DNA of 64,000 nucleotides from Streptomyces sp. Je 1-369 (GTDB taxonomy: Bacteria; Actinomycetota; Actinomycetes; Streptomycetales; Streptomycetaceae): contig NZ_CP101750.1 of assembly GCF_026810505.1 (NCBI RefSeq), positions 1,827,448-1,891,447 of the forward strand, read 5' to 3'. This document shows, piece by piece, positions 1 through 8,662 of the stretch. The first letter of the stretch is position 1; each line of letters opens with the position of its first letter. Position numbers and translations under genes: made by a program. Below the pieces are notes generated by a model. That model saw only the letters and a list, made by a program, of their open reading frames with translations. It was not told the DNA's origin and made no database searches.

Positions 1-1
1 G

Positions 2-409
2 CCCGACGACAGCCGTCAGGTCCTGGAGGTGGGGGCCATGCAGCCGCTGCATTCCACGGCGCTGGGCAAGGTCCTGTCGGCGTACGACCCGGTGGCGCAC
101 AACGAGGCCGTCGAGGTCGAGCGGAAGACGTTCACCGTGCACACGGTGGCCGACCCCGAGGGGTTCGAGGGCGTTCTGGATCTGACTCGCGCGCGCGGGT
201 ACGCGTCGGACGTCGAGGAGACCTGGGAGGGCATCGCCTCCGTTGCCGCGCCCATTCACGACCGGCGGCGGATGCCGGTCGGCGCGGTCGGTGTCACGGG
301 CGCCGTGGAGCGCGTGTGCAAGGACGGGGAGCTGCGGCCCGAGCTGATCGCCGCGGTGCGGGACTGCGCGCGTGCGGTGTCCCGGGACCTGGGCGCCGGG
401 CGGTTCTGA
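2..409 (+). CDS. gylR: IclR-family regulator, C-terminal part (GylR-like)
   Basis: This is the C-terminal effector-binding part of an IclR-family regulator; the gene begins upstream of the window, and 135 codons remain before the stop. The segment LHSTALGKVLSAYDP is the usual start of the IclR effector domain, and GAVGVTGAVERV fits its later strand. It sits directly upstream of and in line with glpF-glpK-glpD, the place of GylR, which controls the glycerol operon in Streptomyces. The identification as GylR rests mostly on this context. The HTH half is not visible, so the start and DNA-binding residues cannot be checked. Confidence 0.85.
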   Translation, partial: PDDSRQVLEVGAMQPLHSTALGKVLSAYDPVAHNEAVEVERKTFTVHTVADPEGFEGVLDLTRARGYASDVEETWEGIASVAAPIHDRRRMPVGAVGVTGAVERVCKDGELRPELIAAVRDCARAVSRDLGAGRF

Positions 410-450
410 AGCCGCAAGCGCCGGGCGGTTCTGAAGCCGCAGGCGCCGGG
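393..450. repeat. 25-bp tandem duplication over the gylR stop codon
   Basis: A 25-bp unit at 393-417 is repeated at 418-442 and begins a third time at 443-450. It covers the last codons and the TGA of gylR, so a second copy of the Arg-Phe-stop end follows in the untranslated region. It differs by a single base where the copies join. It probably arose by slippage. Confidence 0.7.
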
Positions 451-831
451 GCGGCTCCGAGCCGGGCGGGCCGCGGGGCGATTCGGCGGCTGTCCGGTGG
501 TTCGACGCGCGGGTGGCACGTGTTCGCGCAACGATCTCTGGACGTCTCCGGGCCCCTGGCGACCGGGCCCTGCCGGGTCTCGGACAGGCGGGCCCGAACC
601 GATAGGTCGAAACGATCAATAACGATCGTGTTTTCAATAACAGAACTCTTGACGAGCGAGTAACCCCGGGGCGAGACTCGCGTCCATCGGTCGGCATTGT
701 CGAACACCTACCGGCATTACGCGCTAGAGTGGGACAAGGCCAAGGGCCGGCAACGACCTCACCTGAGGTCGCGGACCACCGGAGGGACCCGGGGTTCGCC
801 TTCCCCTGGACGAAGGACAAAGGAGTCGCGG
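410..831 (+). promoter_or_regulatory. gylR-glpF intergenic region with probable glp promoter/operator
   Basis: These 422 bases hold no gene I can support. The stretch 597-660 is markedly AT-rich for this genome. It contains the inverted pair CGATC (613-617) and GATCG (624-628), nested in a direct repeat of AACGATC-type sequence, followed by AATAACAGAAC and a TTGACG (649-654) that could be a -35 box. No convincing -10 is seen. An IclR-type operator for GylR is expected here, but the exact site is inference. Confidence 0.45.
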
Positions 832-1623
832 GTGTCCAGCTCCGACATCTTCATCGGCGAGACCATCGGTACCGCCGTGCTCATCCTGCTCGGCGGTGGC
901 GTGTGTGCCGCCGTCACGCTCAAGCGCTCAAAGGCCAAGGACGCCGGCTGGCTCGCGGTCACCTTCGGGTGGGGCTTCGCCGTACTGACCGGTGCCTACC
1001 TCGCGGGCGGCGTCTCCGGCGCCCACCTGAACCCGGCGGTCACGCTCGGGCTCGCCGTCGAGGGCGGCACCAAGTGGAGCGACGTACCGCTCTACCTGGG
1101 CTCGCAGCTGCTGGGCGCGATGATCGGCGCCGTGCTGGTGTGGGTCACGTACATGGGCCAGTTCAAGGCCCACCTGACCGACCCCGAGATCCTCGCGGCG
1201 CAGCCCGTCGAGGAGGGCATGGTCGACCAGAAGGCCGCCCCCGCGGCGGGCCCGGTGCTCGGTGTCTTCTCGACCGGCCCCGAGATCCGCAACTACGTCC
1301 AGAACGTGCTCACGGAGATCATCGCCACGGTCGTCCTGGTCCTCGCCATCCTCACGCAGGGCCTCAACGACGGCGGCAACGGCCTCGGCACCCTCGGCGC
1401 GCTCATCACGGCGCTCGTCGTGGTCAGCATCGGCCTCTCGCTCGGTGGCCCCACGGGCTACGCGATCAACCCCGTCCGTGACCTCGGTCCGCGCATCATC
1501 CACTCCGTGCTCCCGCTGCCGAACAAGGGCAGCTCGGACTGGTCGTACGCGTGGGTTCCGGTCGTCGGTCCGCTGATCGGCGGCGCCATCGCAGGCGGTC
1601 TCTACAACGTCGCGTTCAAGTAG
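832..1623 (+). CDS. glpF: glycerol uptake facilitator (MIP family)
   Basis: This 263-residue aquaglyceroporin passes glycerol across the membrane to the kinase encoded next. The first pore motif is present as HLNPAVTLG; the second reads [11 protein letters not shown], with Val in place of the usual Ala of NPA. Six hydrophobic segments plus the two half-helices are visible. I chose GTG at 832 because AAAGGAG lies at 819-825; a start further upstream would add a charged, non-membrane leader. It is the first gene of glpF-glpK-glpD, 69 bases before glpK, and is probably repressed by GylR and induced by glycerol or glycerol 3-phosphate. Confidence 0.95.
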   Translation: MSSSDIFIGETIGTAVLILLGGGVCAAVTLKRSKAKDAGWLAVTFGWGFAVLTGAYLAGGVSGAHLNPAVTLGLAVEGGTKWSDVPLYLGSQLLGAMIGAVLVWVTYMGQFKAHLTDPEILAAQPVEEGMVDQKAAPAAGPVLGVFSTGPEIRNYVQNVLTEIIATVVLVLAILTQGLNDGGNGLGTLGALITALVVVSIGLSLGGPTGYAINPVRDLGPRIIHSVLPLPNKGSSDWSYAWVPVVGPLIGGAIAGGLYNVAFK

Positions 1624-1692
1624 AACCGCGACAGCGACCGATGACCGCCACAGACGCTTGAGACCGACAGCAAAGAAATCCTGGAGCACACC

Positions 1693-3237
1693 GTGACCGA
1701 CGCACACACCGCAGGCCCCTTCATCGCGGCCATCGACCAGGGCACGACCTCGAGCCGCTGCATCGTCTTCGACAAGGACGGACGGATCGTCTCCGTCGAC
1801 CAGAAGGAGCACGAGCAGATCTTCCCGAAGCCGGGATGGGTCGAGCACGACGCCGCCGAGATCTGGACCAACGTCCAGGAAGTCGTCTCCAAGGCCGTCT
1901 CCAAGGCCGGCATCACCCGCGACGACATCAAGGCGATCGGCATCACCAACCAGCGTGAGACCACGCTGCTGTGGGACAAGAACACCGGCGAGCCGGTGCA
2001 CAACGCCATCGTCTGGCAGGACACCCGCACCGACGCGCTCTGCAAGGAGCTCGGGCGCAACGTCGGCCAGGACCGCTTCCGCCGCGAGACCGGCCTGCCG
2101 CTGGCCTCCTACTTCGCGGGCCCGAAGGCCCGCTGGCTGCTGGACAACGTCGAGGGCCTGCGCGAGCGCGCCGAGGCCGGCGACATCCTCTTCGGCACCA
2201 TGGACTCCTGGGTCATCTGGAACCTGACCGGCGGCGTCGACGGCGGCAAGCACGTCACCGACGTCACCAACGCCTCGCGCACCATGCTGATGAACCTGCA
2301 CAAGATGCAGTGGGACGACAAGATCTGCGAGTCCATCGGCGTGCCCACGGCGATGCTCCCCGAGATCCGCTCCTCCGCCGAGGTGTACGGCGAGGTCACC
2401 GGCGGACAGCTCGGCGACCTGCTCGGCGGCATCCCCGTCGCCTCCGCGCTCGGCGACCAGCAGGCGGCCCTGTTCGGCCAGACCTGCTTCGACGAGGGCG
2501 AGGCCAAGTCCACGTACGGCACCGGCACGTTCATGCTCCTGAACACCGGTGACAAGGCCATCAACTCCTACTCGGGCCTGCTGACCACGGTCGGCTACCA
2601 GATCGGCGACCAGAAGCCGGTCTACGCCCTGGAGGGCTCCATCGCCGTCACCGGTTCGCTGGTGCAGTGGATGCGTGACCAGATGGGCCTGATCAACTCC
2701 GCCGCCGAGATCGAGACGCTCGCGTCGTCGGTCGAGGACAACGGCGGCGCCTACTTCGTACCGGCCTTCTCCGGCCTGTTCGCCCCGTACTGGCGCTCCG
2801 ACGCCCGCGGTGTGATCGCAGGGCTGACCCGGTACGTCACCAAGGCGCACATCGCGCGCGCCGTCCTGGAGGCCACGGCCTGGCAGACCCGCGAGATCAC
2901 CGACGCCATGACGAAGGACTCCGGCGTCGAGCTCGCGGCCCTCAAGGTCGACGGCGGCATGACCTCCAACAACCTGCTGATGCAGACCATCTCGGACTTC
3001 CTCGACGCACCCGTGGTGCGCCCGATGGTCGCCGAGACGACCTGCCTCGGTGCCGCCTACGCCGCCGGTCTCGCCGTCGGCTTCTGGTCCTCGACCGACG
3101 AGCTGCGCGCCAACTGGCGGCGGGCCGCGGAGTGGACCCCCCACATGGACGCGGGCACCCGCGACCGTGAGTACAAGAGCTGGCTCAAGGCCGTCGAGCG
3201 GTCCATGGGTTGGCTCGACGAGAGTGGCGAGGAGTAA
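1693..3237 (+). CDS. glpK: glycerol kinase
   Basis: Glycerol kinase of 514 residues phosphorylates glycerol with ATP to glycerol 3-phosphate in the cytosol. The FGGY-fold signatures are clear: [15 protein letters not shown] at the N terminus, GITNQRETT near residue 80, the glycerol-binding [12 protein letters not shown] region and [14 protein letters not shown] near residue 420. The length is normal for the family. It starts with GTG behind a CTGGAG-type ribosome site. The glpD ribosome site lies within its last codons, so the two are probably translated together. Streptomyces often carry a second glycerol kinase; the position in this operon marks this as the glycerol-induced copy. Confidence 0.97.
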   Translation: MTDAHTAGPFIAAIDQGTTSSRCIVFDKDGRIVSVDQKEHEQIFPKPGWVEHDAAEIWTNVQEVVSKAVSKAGITRDDIKAIGITNQRETTLLWDKNTGEPVHNAIVWQDTRTDALCKELGRNVGQDRFRRETGLPLASYFAGPKARWLLDNVEGLRERAEAGDILFGTMDSWVIWNLTGGVDGGKHVTDVTNASRTMLMNLHKMQWDDKICESIGVPTAMLPEIRSSAEVYGEVTGGQLGDLLGGIPVASALGDQQAALFGQTCFDEGEAKSTYGTGTFMLLNTGDKAINSYSGLLTTVGYQIGDQKPVYALEGSIAVTGSLVQWMRDQMGLINSAAEIETLASSVEDNGGAYFVPAFSGLFAPYWRSDARGVIAGLTRYVTKAHIARAVLEATAWQTREITDAMTKDSGVELAALKVDGGMTSNNLLMQTISDFLDAPVVRPMVAETTCLGAAYAAGLAVGFWSSTDELRANWRRAAEWTPHMDAGTRDREYKSWLKAVERSMGWLDESGEE

Positions 3238-3242
3238 GACAC

Positions 3243-4853
3243 ATGACCACCCTGCAGAGCGTCCCTGCCCTCGGGACGCATCCGGCCGCCGGTTCCCACC
3301 AGAGCCGCGCCGAGACCCGGGAGCAGCTTTCCAAGGCGACGTACGACCTCCTGGTGATCGGCGGCGGAATCCTGGGCATCTCCACCGCCTGGCATGCCGC
3401 GCAGTCGGGACTGCGGGTGGCCCTGGTGGACGCCGGTGACTTCGCCGGCGCCACCTCCTCCGCCTCCTCCAAGCTGCTCCACGGCGGTCTGCGCTACCTG
3501 CAGACCGGCGCGGTGAAGCTGGTCGCGGAGAACCACTTCGAGCGTCGCGCGGTGTCCCGTCAGGTGGCCCCCCACCTGGCGAACCCGCTCACGTTCTACC
3601 TGCCGGTGTACAAGGGCGGCCCGCACGGCGCCGCCAAGCTCGGCGCGGGCGTGTTCGCGTACAGCGCGCTCTCCGCGTTCGGTGACGGCGTCGGCCACCT
3701 CCTGTCGCCGTCGAAGGCCGCGCAGGACGTGCCGGAGCTGCGCACCGACAATCTGAAGGCCGTCGCGGTCTACGGCGACGACCAGATGAACGACGCCCGC
3801 ATGGCCCTGATGACGGTCCGCGCGGCCGTCGAGGCGGGTGCCGCCGTCCTCAACCACGCCGAGGTCACCGGGCTGCGCTTCACGCAGGGCCGGGTCACGG
3901 GCGCGGAGCTCAAGGACCGCACGTCCGGCGACGAGTTCGGCGTCAACGCCCGGCTGGTCCTGAACGCGACCGGTCCCTGGGTCGACCACCTGCGCAAGAT
4001 GGAGAACCCCGCCGCGGCGCCCTCCATCCGCCTCTCCAAGGGCGCGCACCTGGTCCTCAAGCGCACCGCTCCCTGGAAGGCCGCGCTGGCGACCCCGATC
4101 GACAAGTACCGCATCACGTTCGCTCTGCCCTGGGAGGACATGCTGCTGCTCGGCACCACGGACGAGGAGTTCGAGGGCGACCCGGCGGACGTGCGCGTCA
4201 CCGAGTCCGACACCGCGCAGATCCTGGACGAGGCCGCGTTCTCCATCCGCGACCAGCAGCTGTCGCGGGACCTGATCACGTACTCCTTCGCGGGTCTGCG
4301 GGTGCTGCCCGGCGGACCCGGCGACACCTCGAAGGCCAAGCGCGAGACGGTCGTCACCGAGGGCGCGGGCGGCATGCTGTCGGTGGCCGGCGGCAAGTGG
4401 ACGACGTTCCGCCACATCGGCCGGACGATCATGAAGAAGCTGGAGGCGCTGCCGGGCCACCCGCTGGGCGACGACTACGAGCCGGTCTCCTCGCTGCCGA
4501 AGAAGCTGCCGCTGCCCGGCATCGCGAACCCGCGCGCCGTCGCCCACCGCCTCCTGGTGGACGGCCCGGCGCCCGGCCCGCGCATGGCCGCGGACACCGC
4601 CAAGCACCTGGCGACGCACTACGGCTCGCTCTCCTTCGACATCGCCCGGCTGGCGAACGAGAACCCGGAGCTCGCCGAGCGCGTCCACCCGGACGCCCCG
4701 GAGATCTGGGCCCAGGTCGTCTACGCCCGCGACAACGAGTGGGCCGAGACCGCGGACGACGTGCTGCGCCGCCGTACGACGCTGACGATCCGCGGCCTGG
4801 CCACGGACGAGGTGCGCGGCAAGGTCGAGGACCTGCTGGCCAAGAAGGCCTGA
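3243..4853 (+). CDS. glpD: glycerol-3-phosphate dehydrogenase, FAD-dependent
   Basis: This membrane-associated flavoenzyme of 536 residues oxidises glycerol 3-phosphate to dihydroxyacetone phosphate and feeds the quinone pool. The dinucleotide-binding motif LVIGGGILGIS follows about 35 residues of leader, then the DFAGATSSASSKLLHGGLRY signature of GlpD/GlpA enzymes; a C-terminal DAO_C domain follows at about residues 400-530. ATG at 3243 is chosen because CGAGGAG (3228-3234) overlaps the end of glpK. It is the last gene of the operon, closed by a strong palindromic terminator at 4890-4927. Confidence 0.96.
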   Translation: MTTLQSVPALGTHPAAGSHQSRAETREQLSKATYDLLVIGGGILGISTAWHAAQSGLRVALVDAGDFAGATSSASSKLLHGGLRYLQTGAVKLVAENHFERRAVSRQVAPHLANPLTFYLPVYKGGPHGAAKLGAGVFAYSALSAFGDGVGHLLSPSKAAQDVPELRTDNLKAVAVYGDDQMNDARMALMTVRAAVEAGAAVLNHAEVTGLRFTQGRVTGAELKDRTSGDEFGVNARLVLNATGPWVDHLRKMENPAAAPSIRLSKGAHLVLKRTAPWKAALATPIDKYRITFALPWEDMLLLGTTDEEFEGDPADVRVTESDTAQILDEAAFSIRDQQLSRDLITYSFAGLRVLPGGPGDTSKAKRETVVTEGAGGMLSVAGGKWTTFRHIGRTIMKKLEALPGHPLGDDYEPVSSLPKKLPLPGIANPRAVAHRLLVDGPAPGPRMAADTAKHLATHYGSLSFDIARLANENPELAERVHPDAPEIWAQVVYARDNEWAETADDVLRRRTTLTIRGLATDEVRGKVEDLLAKKA

Positions 4854-4889
4854 TCCCGGGTTTCTTGAGAGTCGCGCTTCTTGAGGGTT

Positions 4890-4927
4890 GAGTAAGGGGC
4901 GGTCGCCATGGCGACCGCCCCTTACTC
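4890..4927 (+). terminator. terminator of the glycerol operon
   Basis: A perfect palindrome: 18-base arms around a central AT, with a very GC-rich inner stem (GGGGCGGTCGCC). No U-tract follows, which is usual in Streptomyces. It lies 36 bases after the glpD stop. Confidence 0.9.
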
Positions 4928-4984
4928 GTGCCGATGGCGCCGGCTGCGGCGAGCCATCCATGTCCCCGGTAGGAGCCCTCCCCC

Positions 4985-5746
4985 ATGACGTCGTCCATCG
5001 ACGCGCTGCCCATCACCCGTGTCCCCCGCACCGGCCTGCCCGCGCACGCGGTCGTCGTCGGCGACCCGGGCCGTGCGGCCGCCGTCGCCGATCTCCTGGC
5101 CGACGCGAAGGAGGTGTCGTACCACCGTGAGTACCGCACCTTCGTCGGCACCTGGCAGGGCACGCCCGTCGTCGTCGCCTCGCACGGTGTGGGCGCGCCC
5201 GGCGCGCTCCTGCTCTTCCAGGAGCTGGCGGAGGCGGGCGTCACGACGTTCCTGCGGCTCGGTACGGCGGGCGCGATCCGGCCCGGCATCCGCGACGGCG
5301 ACCTCGTCATCGCGGACGCGGCGGTGCGCGACGACGGGGTGACGCAGCAGCTGATCCCCGCCGAGTACCCGGCGTTCTCGGCGCCGGAGGCGGTGCTCGC
5401 CCTGCAACGCGCGGCGCGGGCCGCCGGTGCCCCGTACCACCGCGGGGTGGTGTGGACGAGGGCCGCGTTCCAGCCGGGTTTCCTGCCGCTGCCCGGTGAG
5501 GCGTACGTGGCCGCCGGGATCGCGGCCATCGAGATGGAGCTCTCGGCGCTGTACGTCTTCGCCTCGACGCACGGTCTGACCGCGGGCGGCGCCCTGGTCG
5601 TGGACGGCGCGAACGCCGACGAGCTCGTCGACAAGGACGTCACGGGCGGGTACGACCCGCACCGCGAGGTGGTCGCCGCCGGGGTCGACCGGGGCGCCCG
5701 GATAACCTTGGACGCGCTGCGCCTGCTGGCCTCCACCGAGCGCTGA
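4985..5746 (+). CDS. nucleoside phosphorylase (PNP/UDP family)
   Basis: A 253-residue member of the PNP_UDP_1 family, which splits nucleosides with phosphate into base and sugar 1-phosphate. The phosphate-loop start AVVVGDPGRAAAV, the SHGVGAPGALLLFQEL strand and RLGTAGAIRPGIRDGDLVIA are diagnostic, and IEMELSALYVFA carries the family's ribose-binding Met-Glu. The sequence is closest in feel to uridine phosphorylases. The next gene is a nucleoside-type deaminase 49 bases downstream, suggesting joint salvage of a modified nucleoside such as 5'-deoxyadenosine or methylthioadenosine; the substrate is inference. The ribosome site is TAGGAG before the ATG. Confidence 0.88.
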   Translation: MTSSIDALPITRVPRTGLPAHAVVVGDPGRAAAVADLLADAKEVSYHREYRTFVGTWQGTPVVVASHGVGAPGALLLFQELAEAGVTTFLRLGTAGAIRPGIRDGDLVIADAAVRDDGVTQQLIPAEYPAFSAPEAVLALQRAARAAGAPYHRGVVWTRAAFQPGFLPLPGEAYVAAGIAAIEMELSALYVFASTHGLTAGGALVVDGANADELVDKDVTGGYDPHREVVAAGVDRGARITLDALRLLASTER

Positions 5747-5795
5747 ACGACCGTAGCGATCAGCCAGAACCGAGGCGACCAGGGAGAACGGAACG

Positions 5796-7169
5796 ATGCA
5801 CCCCACTGACCTGCCGGCCCAGGACCGCGGCGGCTCCATAGACCTGCTGGTGCACGGCGGCGACGTGCTGACCGTCGACGCGGCGGGCACCGTCGTGACG
5901 GACGGGGCGGTCGCCGTTCGCGGCGGCCGCGTCGTCGAGGTGGGGCCCGCGGAGCGGCTGCGCGCCGCGTACGAGGCGGCCGAGGAGATCGACGCGCGCG
6001 GCTGCCTCGTCCTGCCGGGCCTGATCAACACGCACACGCACCTCGCGATGAACCTGATGCGCGGGATCGCCGACGACGTCACGTTGCAGGGTTTCCTGGC
6101 CCGGGTCGTGCCGCGTGAGGCCGCGATCCTCTCGCCGGACACGGTGGCCACCGCGATGCGGGCGGCCGTCGCGGAGTCCGTACGGGGCGGGGTCACGACC
6201 GCGCTCGACATGTACTGGTTCCACGAGGCGGCCGGGGAAGCGGCCCGCGACGCCGGGTGGCGGCTGCTGACCGGGCCGACGTTCATGGACGTGCCGGGCC
6301 CGCCGGACGGCAGGCCCTACGAGGAGCGGCTCGGCTGGGCGACCGCGCACCTGAAGGCGTACGTTCCCGTGCCGGGCACCCGTCCCGTCGTCTGCGCGCA
6401 CTCCGCGTACACGCTGAACCCCGCGCAGCTCACCGAGATCACGGCGCTCGCCCGCGAGCACGGTGCGCTGCTGCACATCCACGCCGCGGAGAACGCGGCG
6501 GAGGTGGCGAACGTCGTCGAGCTCCACGGCATGCGCCCCGTGGAGCTGCTCGACTCGCTCGGTGTGCTCGGCCCCGACACGCTGCTCGCGCACGCCGTGG
6601 ACCTCACGGACGCCGAGATCGCGACGCTGGCCCGCACCGGCACGGGTGTGGCGCACTGTCCGGTGTCCAACCTCAAGCTGGGCTGCGGCATCGCGCGCGT
6701 GCCCGACCTCCTCGACGCGGGCGTCACGGTGGGTCTCGGCACGGACGGCGCGGTGTCGTCCAACACGCTCGACCTGCTGGGCGCGGTGAAGATCGCCGCG
6801 CTGGTGCACAAGGCGGGCGGCGACCCCACGGCGGTCGGCGCCGAGCAGGCCGTCCGGATGGCGACGATCGAGTCGGCGCGTGCGCTCGGGCTCGGCGACC
6901 GCCTCGGTTCCCTGGAGGCGGGCAAGCAGGCCGACCTGATCGTCCTCGACCTGGACCGGCCGCACCTCGCGCCCCGGCACGACCCGTGGTCCACGCTGGC
7001 GTATGCCGCGTCCGCCGCCGACGTCCGGGACACTGTGGTGGACGGCCGTGTCCTGATGCGCGACCGGACCCTGCTCACCCTCGACGAGCAGGCCGTCCTG
7101 CGGTCCCTCCAGGACGCGGCGACCGCAAGCGAAGTGACACCGACCCCCGAAGTGGCATCCACCGCATGA
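5796..7169 (+). CDS. amidohydrolase, TRZ/ATZ type (probable nucleoside deaminase)
   Basis: A 457-residue metal-dependent hydrolase of the MtaD/SAH-deaminase branch. The metal-binding signatures are all present: NTHTHLAMNLMRG near residue 75, HIHAAENAAEV near 230, LAHAVDLT near 265, HCPVSNLKLGCG near 285 and LGTDGAVSSNTLDLL near 315. Family members deaminate S-adenosylhomocysteine, methylthioadenosine, 5'-deoxyadenosine or aminodeoxyfutalosine; I cannot tell which. It follows the nucleoside phosphorylase and its stop overlaps the start of the next gene (ATGA), so at least four genes here are probably one transcript. Confidence 0.85.
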   Translation: MHPTDLPAQDRGGSIDLLVHGGDVLTVDAAGTVVTDGAVAVRGGRVVEVGPAERLRAAYEAAEEIDARGCLVLPGLINTHTHLAMNLMRGIADDVTLQGFLARVVPREAAILSPDTVATAMRAAVAESVRGGVTTALDMYWFHEAAGEAARDAGWRLLTGPTFMDVPGPPDGRPYEERLGWATAHLKAYVPVPGTRPVVCAHSAYTLNPAQLTEITALAREHGALLHIHAAENAAEVANVVELHGMRPVELLDSLGVLGPDTLLAHAVDLTDAEIATLARTGTGVAHCPVSNLKLGCGIARVPDLLDAGVTVGLGTDGAVSSNTLDLLGAVKIAALVHKAGGDPTAVGAEQAVRMATIESARALGLGDRLGSLEAGKQADLIVLDLDRPHLAPRHDPWSTLAYAASAADVRDTVVDGRVLMRDRTLLTLDEQAVLRSLQDAATASEVTPTPEVASTA

Positions 7170-7783
7170 CGTTCGAACCCACCCGCGGCTTCACCGGCCG
7201 CGCCCGCGCCGCCGACCGCGACCCGCGGCTGCCCCCGGGCCAGTACGACGCGGGCGACGGCTGGCCCGTCCTGTCCGCCGAGGTCACCCCGCGGCTCGCC
7301 GCCGCGGACTGGACGTTCCGCGTCGACGGTCTCGTCGCGGCGCCGCACACCTGGACCTGGGACGAGGCCCACGCACTGCCCGCCTCCGAGTACCGGGGCG
7401 ACATCCACTGCGTGACGAGCTGGTCCAAGTTCGGGGTGCGGTTCGGCGGGGTGAGCCTGGACACGTTCCTGGCCGCGGCCCGCCCGCTCCCCACGGCGAC
7501 GCACGTCGTCGCGTACTCGCACACCGGCTACACCACGAACCTTCCGCTGTCCGACGTGACGGAGGGCAAGGCGTGGATCGTCTGGGAGTACGGCGACGGG
7601 CCGCTGCCCGCCGAGCACGGCGGCCCGGCCCGGCTGATCGTCCCCCACCTGTACTTCTGGAAGAGCACCAAGTGGGTGGCGGGGCTGCGGCTCCGCGACC
7701 GCGACCAGCCGGGCTTCTGGGAGCAGAACGGATACCACCACCGCGGCAACCCGTGGGCCGAGGAGCGTTACGCCGGTGACTGA
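7166..7783 (+). CDS. sulfite oxidase-like molybdopterin oxidoreductase
   Basis: A compact 205-residue oxidoreductase with a molybdopterin-binding domain of the sulfite oxidase/MsrP superfamily. The molybdenum-ligating cysteine is in DIHCVTSWSKFG, and PLSDVTEGKAWIVWEYGDG and LYFWKSTKWVAGL are typical later signatures. No signal or Tat peptide is visible, so it should be cytoplasmic. It overlaps the deaminase by ATGA and overlaps the next gene, a flavin reductase, by 8 bases, which supports a two-subunit reductase in which electrons pass from the flavoprotein to the molybdenum centre. The substrate is unknown. Confidence 0.88.
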   Translation: MTFEPTRGFTGRARAADRDPRLPPGQYDAGDGWPVLSAEVTPRLAAADWTFRVDGLVAAPHTWTWDEAHALPASEYRGDIHCVTSWSKFGVRFGGVSLDTFLAAARPLPTATHVVAYSHTGYTTNLPLSDVTEGKAWIVWEYGDGPLPAEHGGPARLIVPHLYFWKSTKWVAGLRLRDRDQPGFWEQNGYHHRGNPWAEERYAGD

Positions 7784-8543
7784 CCCCACGCATTCCGGAT
7801 CCGAGGAGCGTTTCGTGCCGCCGACGGCGTTCGCCGTGCCCGGCCGCATCGAGGTGAGCAACCGTTCCGCGGCGGTGTGGCAGCGCGCGACCGTCGTGGA
7901 GATCCGCCGCGAGACGCCGCTCGTCTCGACGTTCCGCCTGAAGGTGCCCGACTGGCAGGGGCACCTGCCGGGGCAGCACCTGATGCTGCGGCTCACCGCC
8001 GAGGACGGCTACGTCGCCCAGCGGCACTATTCGATCGCCTCCGCGCCCGACGGCAGCGGCGAGATCGAGCTGACCCTCGACCACGTGCCGGGCGGCGAGG
8101 TGTCGGGGCATCTGCACACCGTGGCGCACGTCGGTGACACGGTCGAGGTGCGCGGGCCGCTGTCCGGCTTCTTCGCCTGGCCGGGCGACCGTCCCGCACT
8201 GCTGCTCGGGGCCGGGTCGGGGGTGGTGCCCCTGATGTCGATGGTCCGGCACCAGCGGCTGGCCGGGCTCGACGTGCCGGTGCGGCTCGTCGTGTCGGCG
8301 CGCACGCCCGCGGACCTGATCTACGCGGACGAGTACGCGGACGAGACCACCGTCGTCCTCACCCGCTCCGAGGGCCGTCTCAACGCGTCCCATCTGGCAC
8401 CGTTCCTCGGCGAGGAGGGGCGGCCCGAGGGCGGCTGGGAGGCGTACATCTGCGGCTCCAACGGGTTCGCCGAGCACGCCTCGCAGCTGCTGGTGGCGGG
8501 CGGTCAGCCGGTGGACCGGATCCGCATCGAACGCTTCGGCTGA
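7776..8543 (+). CDS. ferredoxin-NADP reductase-type flavoprotein
   Basis: A 255-residue FAD/NAD(P)H oxidoreductase. RHYSIASAP is the FAD-binding RxYS motif near residue 85, LLLGAGSGVVPLMSM is the NAD(P)H-binding glycine loop near 145, and YICGSNGFAEHA is the C-terminal CGxxxF-type motif. There is no 2Fe-2S domain. The start GTG lies inside the previous gene (8-base overlap), so translation is coupled; it is the likely electron donor to the molybdopterin protein. The first 35 residues are extra compared with minimal family members. Confidence 0.9.
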   Translation: MTDPTHSGSEERFVPPTAFAVPGRIEVSNRSAAVWQRATVVEIRRETPLVSTFRLKVPDWQGHLPGQHLMLRLTAEDGYVAQRHYSIASAPDGSGEIELTLDHVPGGEVSGHLHTVAHVGDTVEVRGPLSGFFAWPGDRPALLLGAGSGVVPLMSMVRHQRLAGLDVPVRLVVSARTPADLIYADEYADETTVVLTRSEGRLNASHLAPFLGEEGRPEGGWEAYICGSNGFAEHASQLLVAGGQPVDRIRIERFG

Positions 8544-8625
8544 CGGCGACGGCGACGGCAACAGGCGGCTGATCCGCGGAGATCCCCCTGCTCCCGTGCG
8601 GTGCGGCCTCACCCCGGTCCATAAT

Positions 8626-8654
8626 CGCCTGATACATCGGACGTCTATTAGGCG
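8626..8654. promoter_or_regulatory. probable operator of the FadR-type regulator
   Basis: CGCCTGATA (8626-8634) and TATTAGGCG (8646-8654) form an inverted repeat with 8 of 9 positions matching and an 11-base spacer. It ends 8 bases before the ATG of the GntR/FadR gene, so autorepression is likely. The ribosome site overlaps the right arm. Confidence 0.6.
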
Positions 8655-8662
8655 AGGTCCCC

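Noticed and set aside
697..831. Upstream extension of glpF to the first in-frame start
   Set aside because: It would add 45 charged residues before the membrane protein; the ribosome site AAAGGAG at 819-825 points to GTG 832.
928..3144. Long open frame on the minus strand across glpF and glpK
   Set aside because: It is opposite two certain genes, made of low-complexity Gly/Arg/Asp/Val-rich sequence, and matches the known effect of high GC at third positions. No ribosome site or domain.
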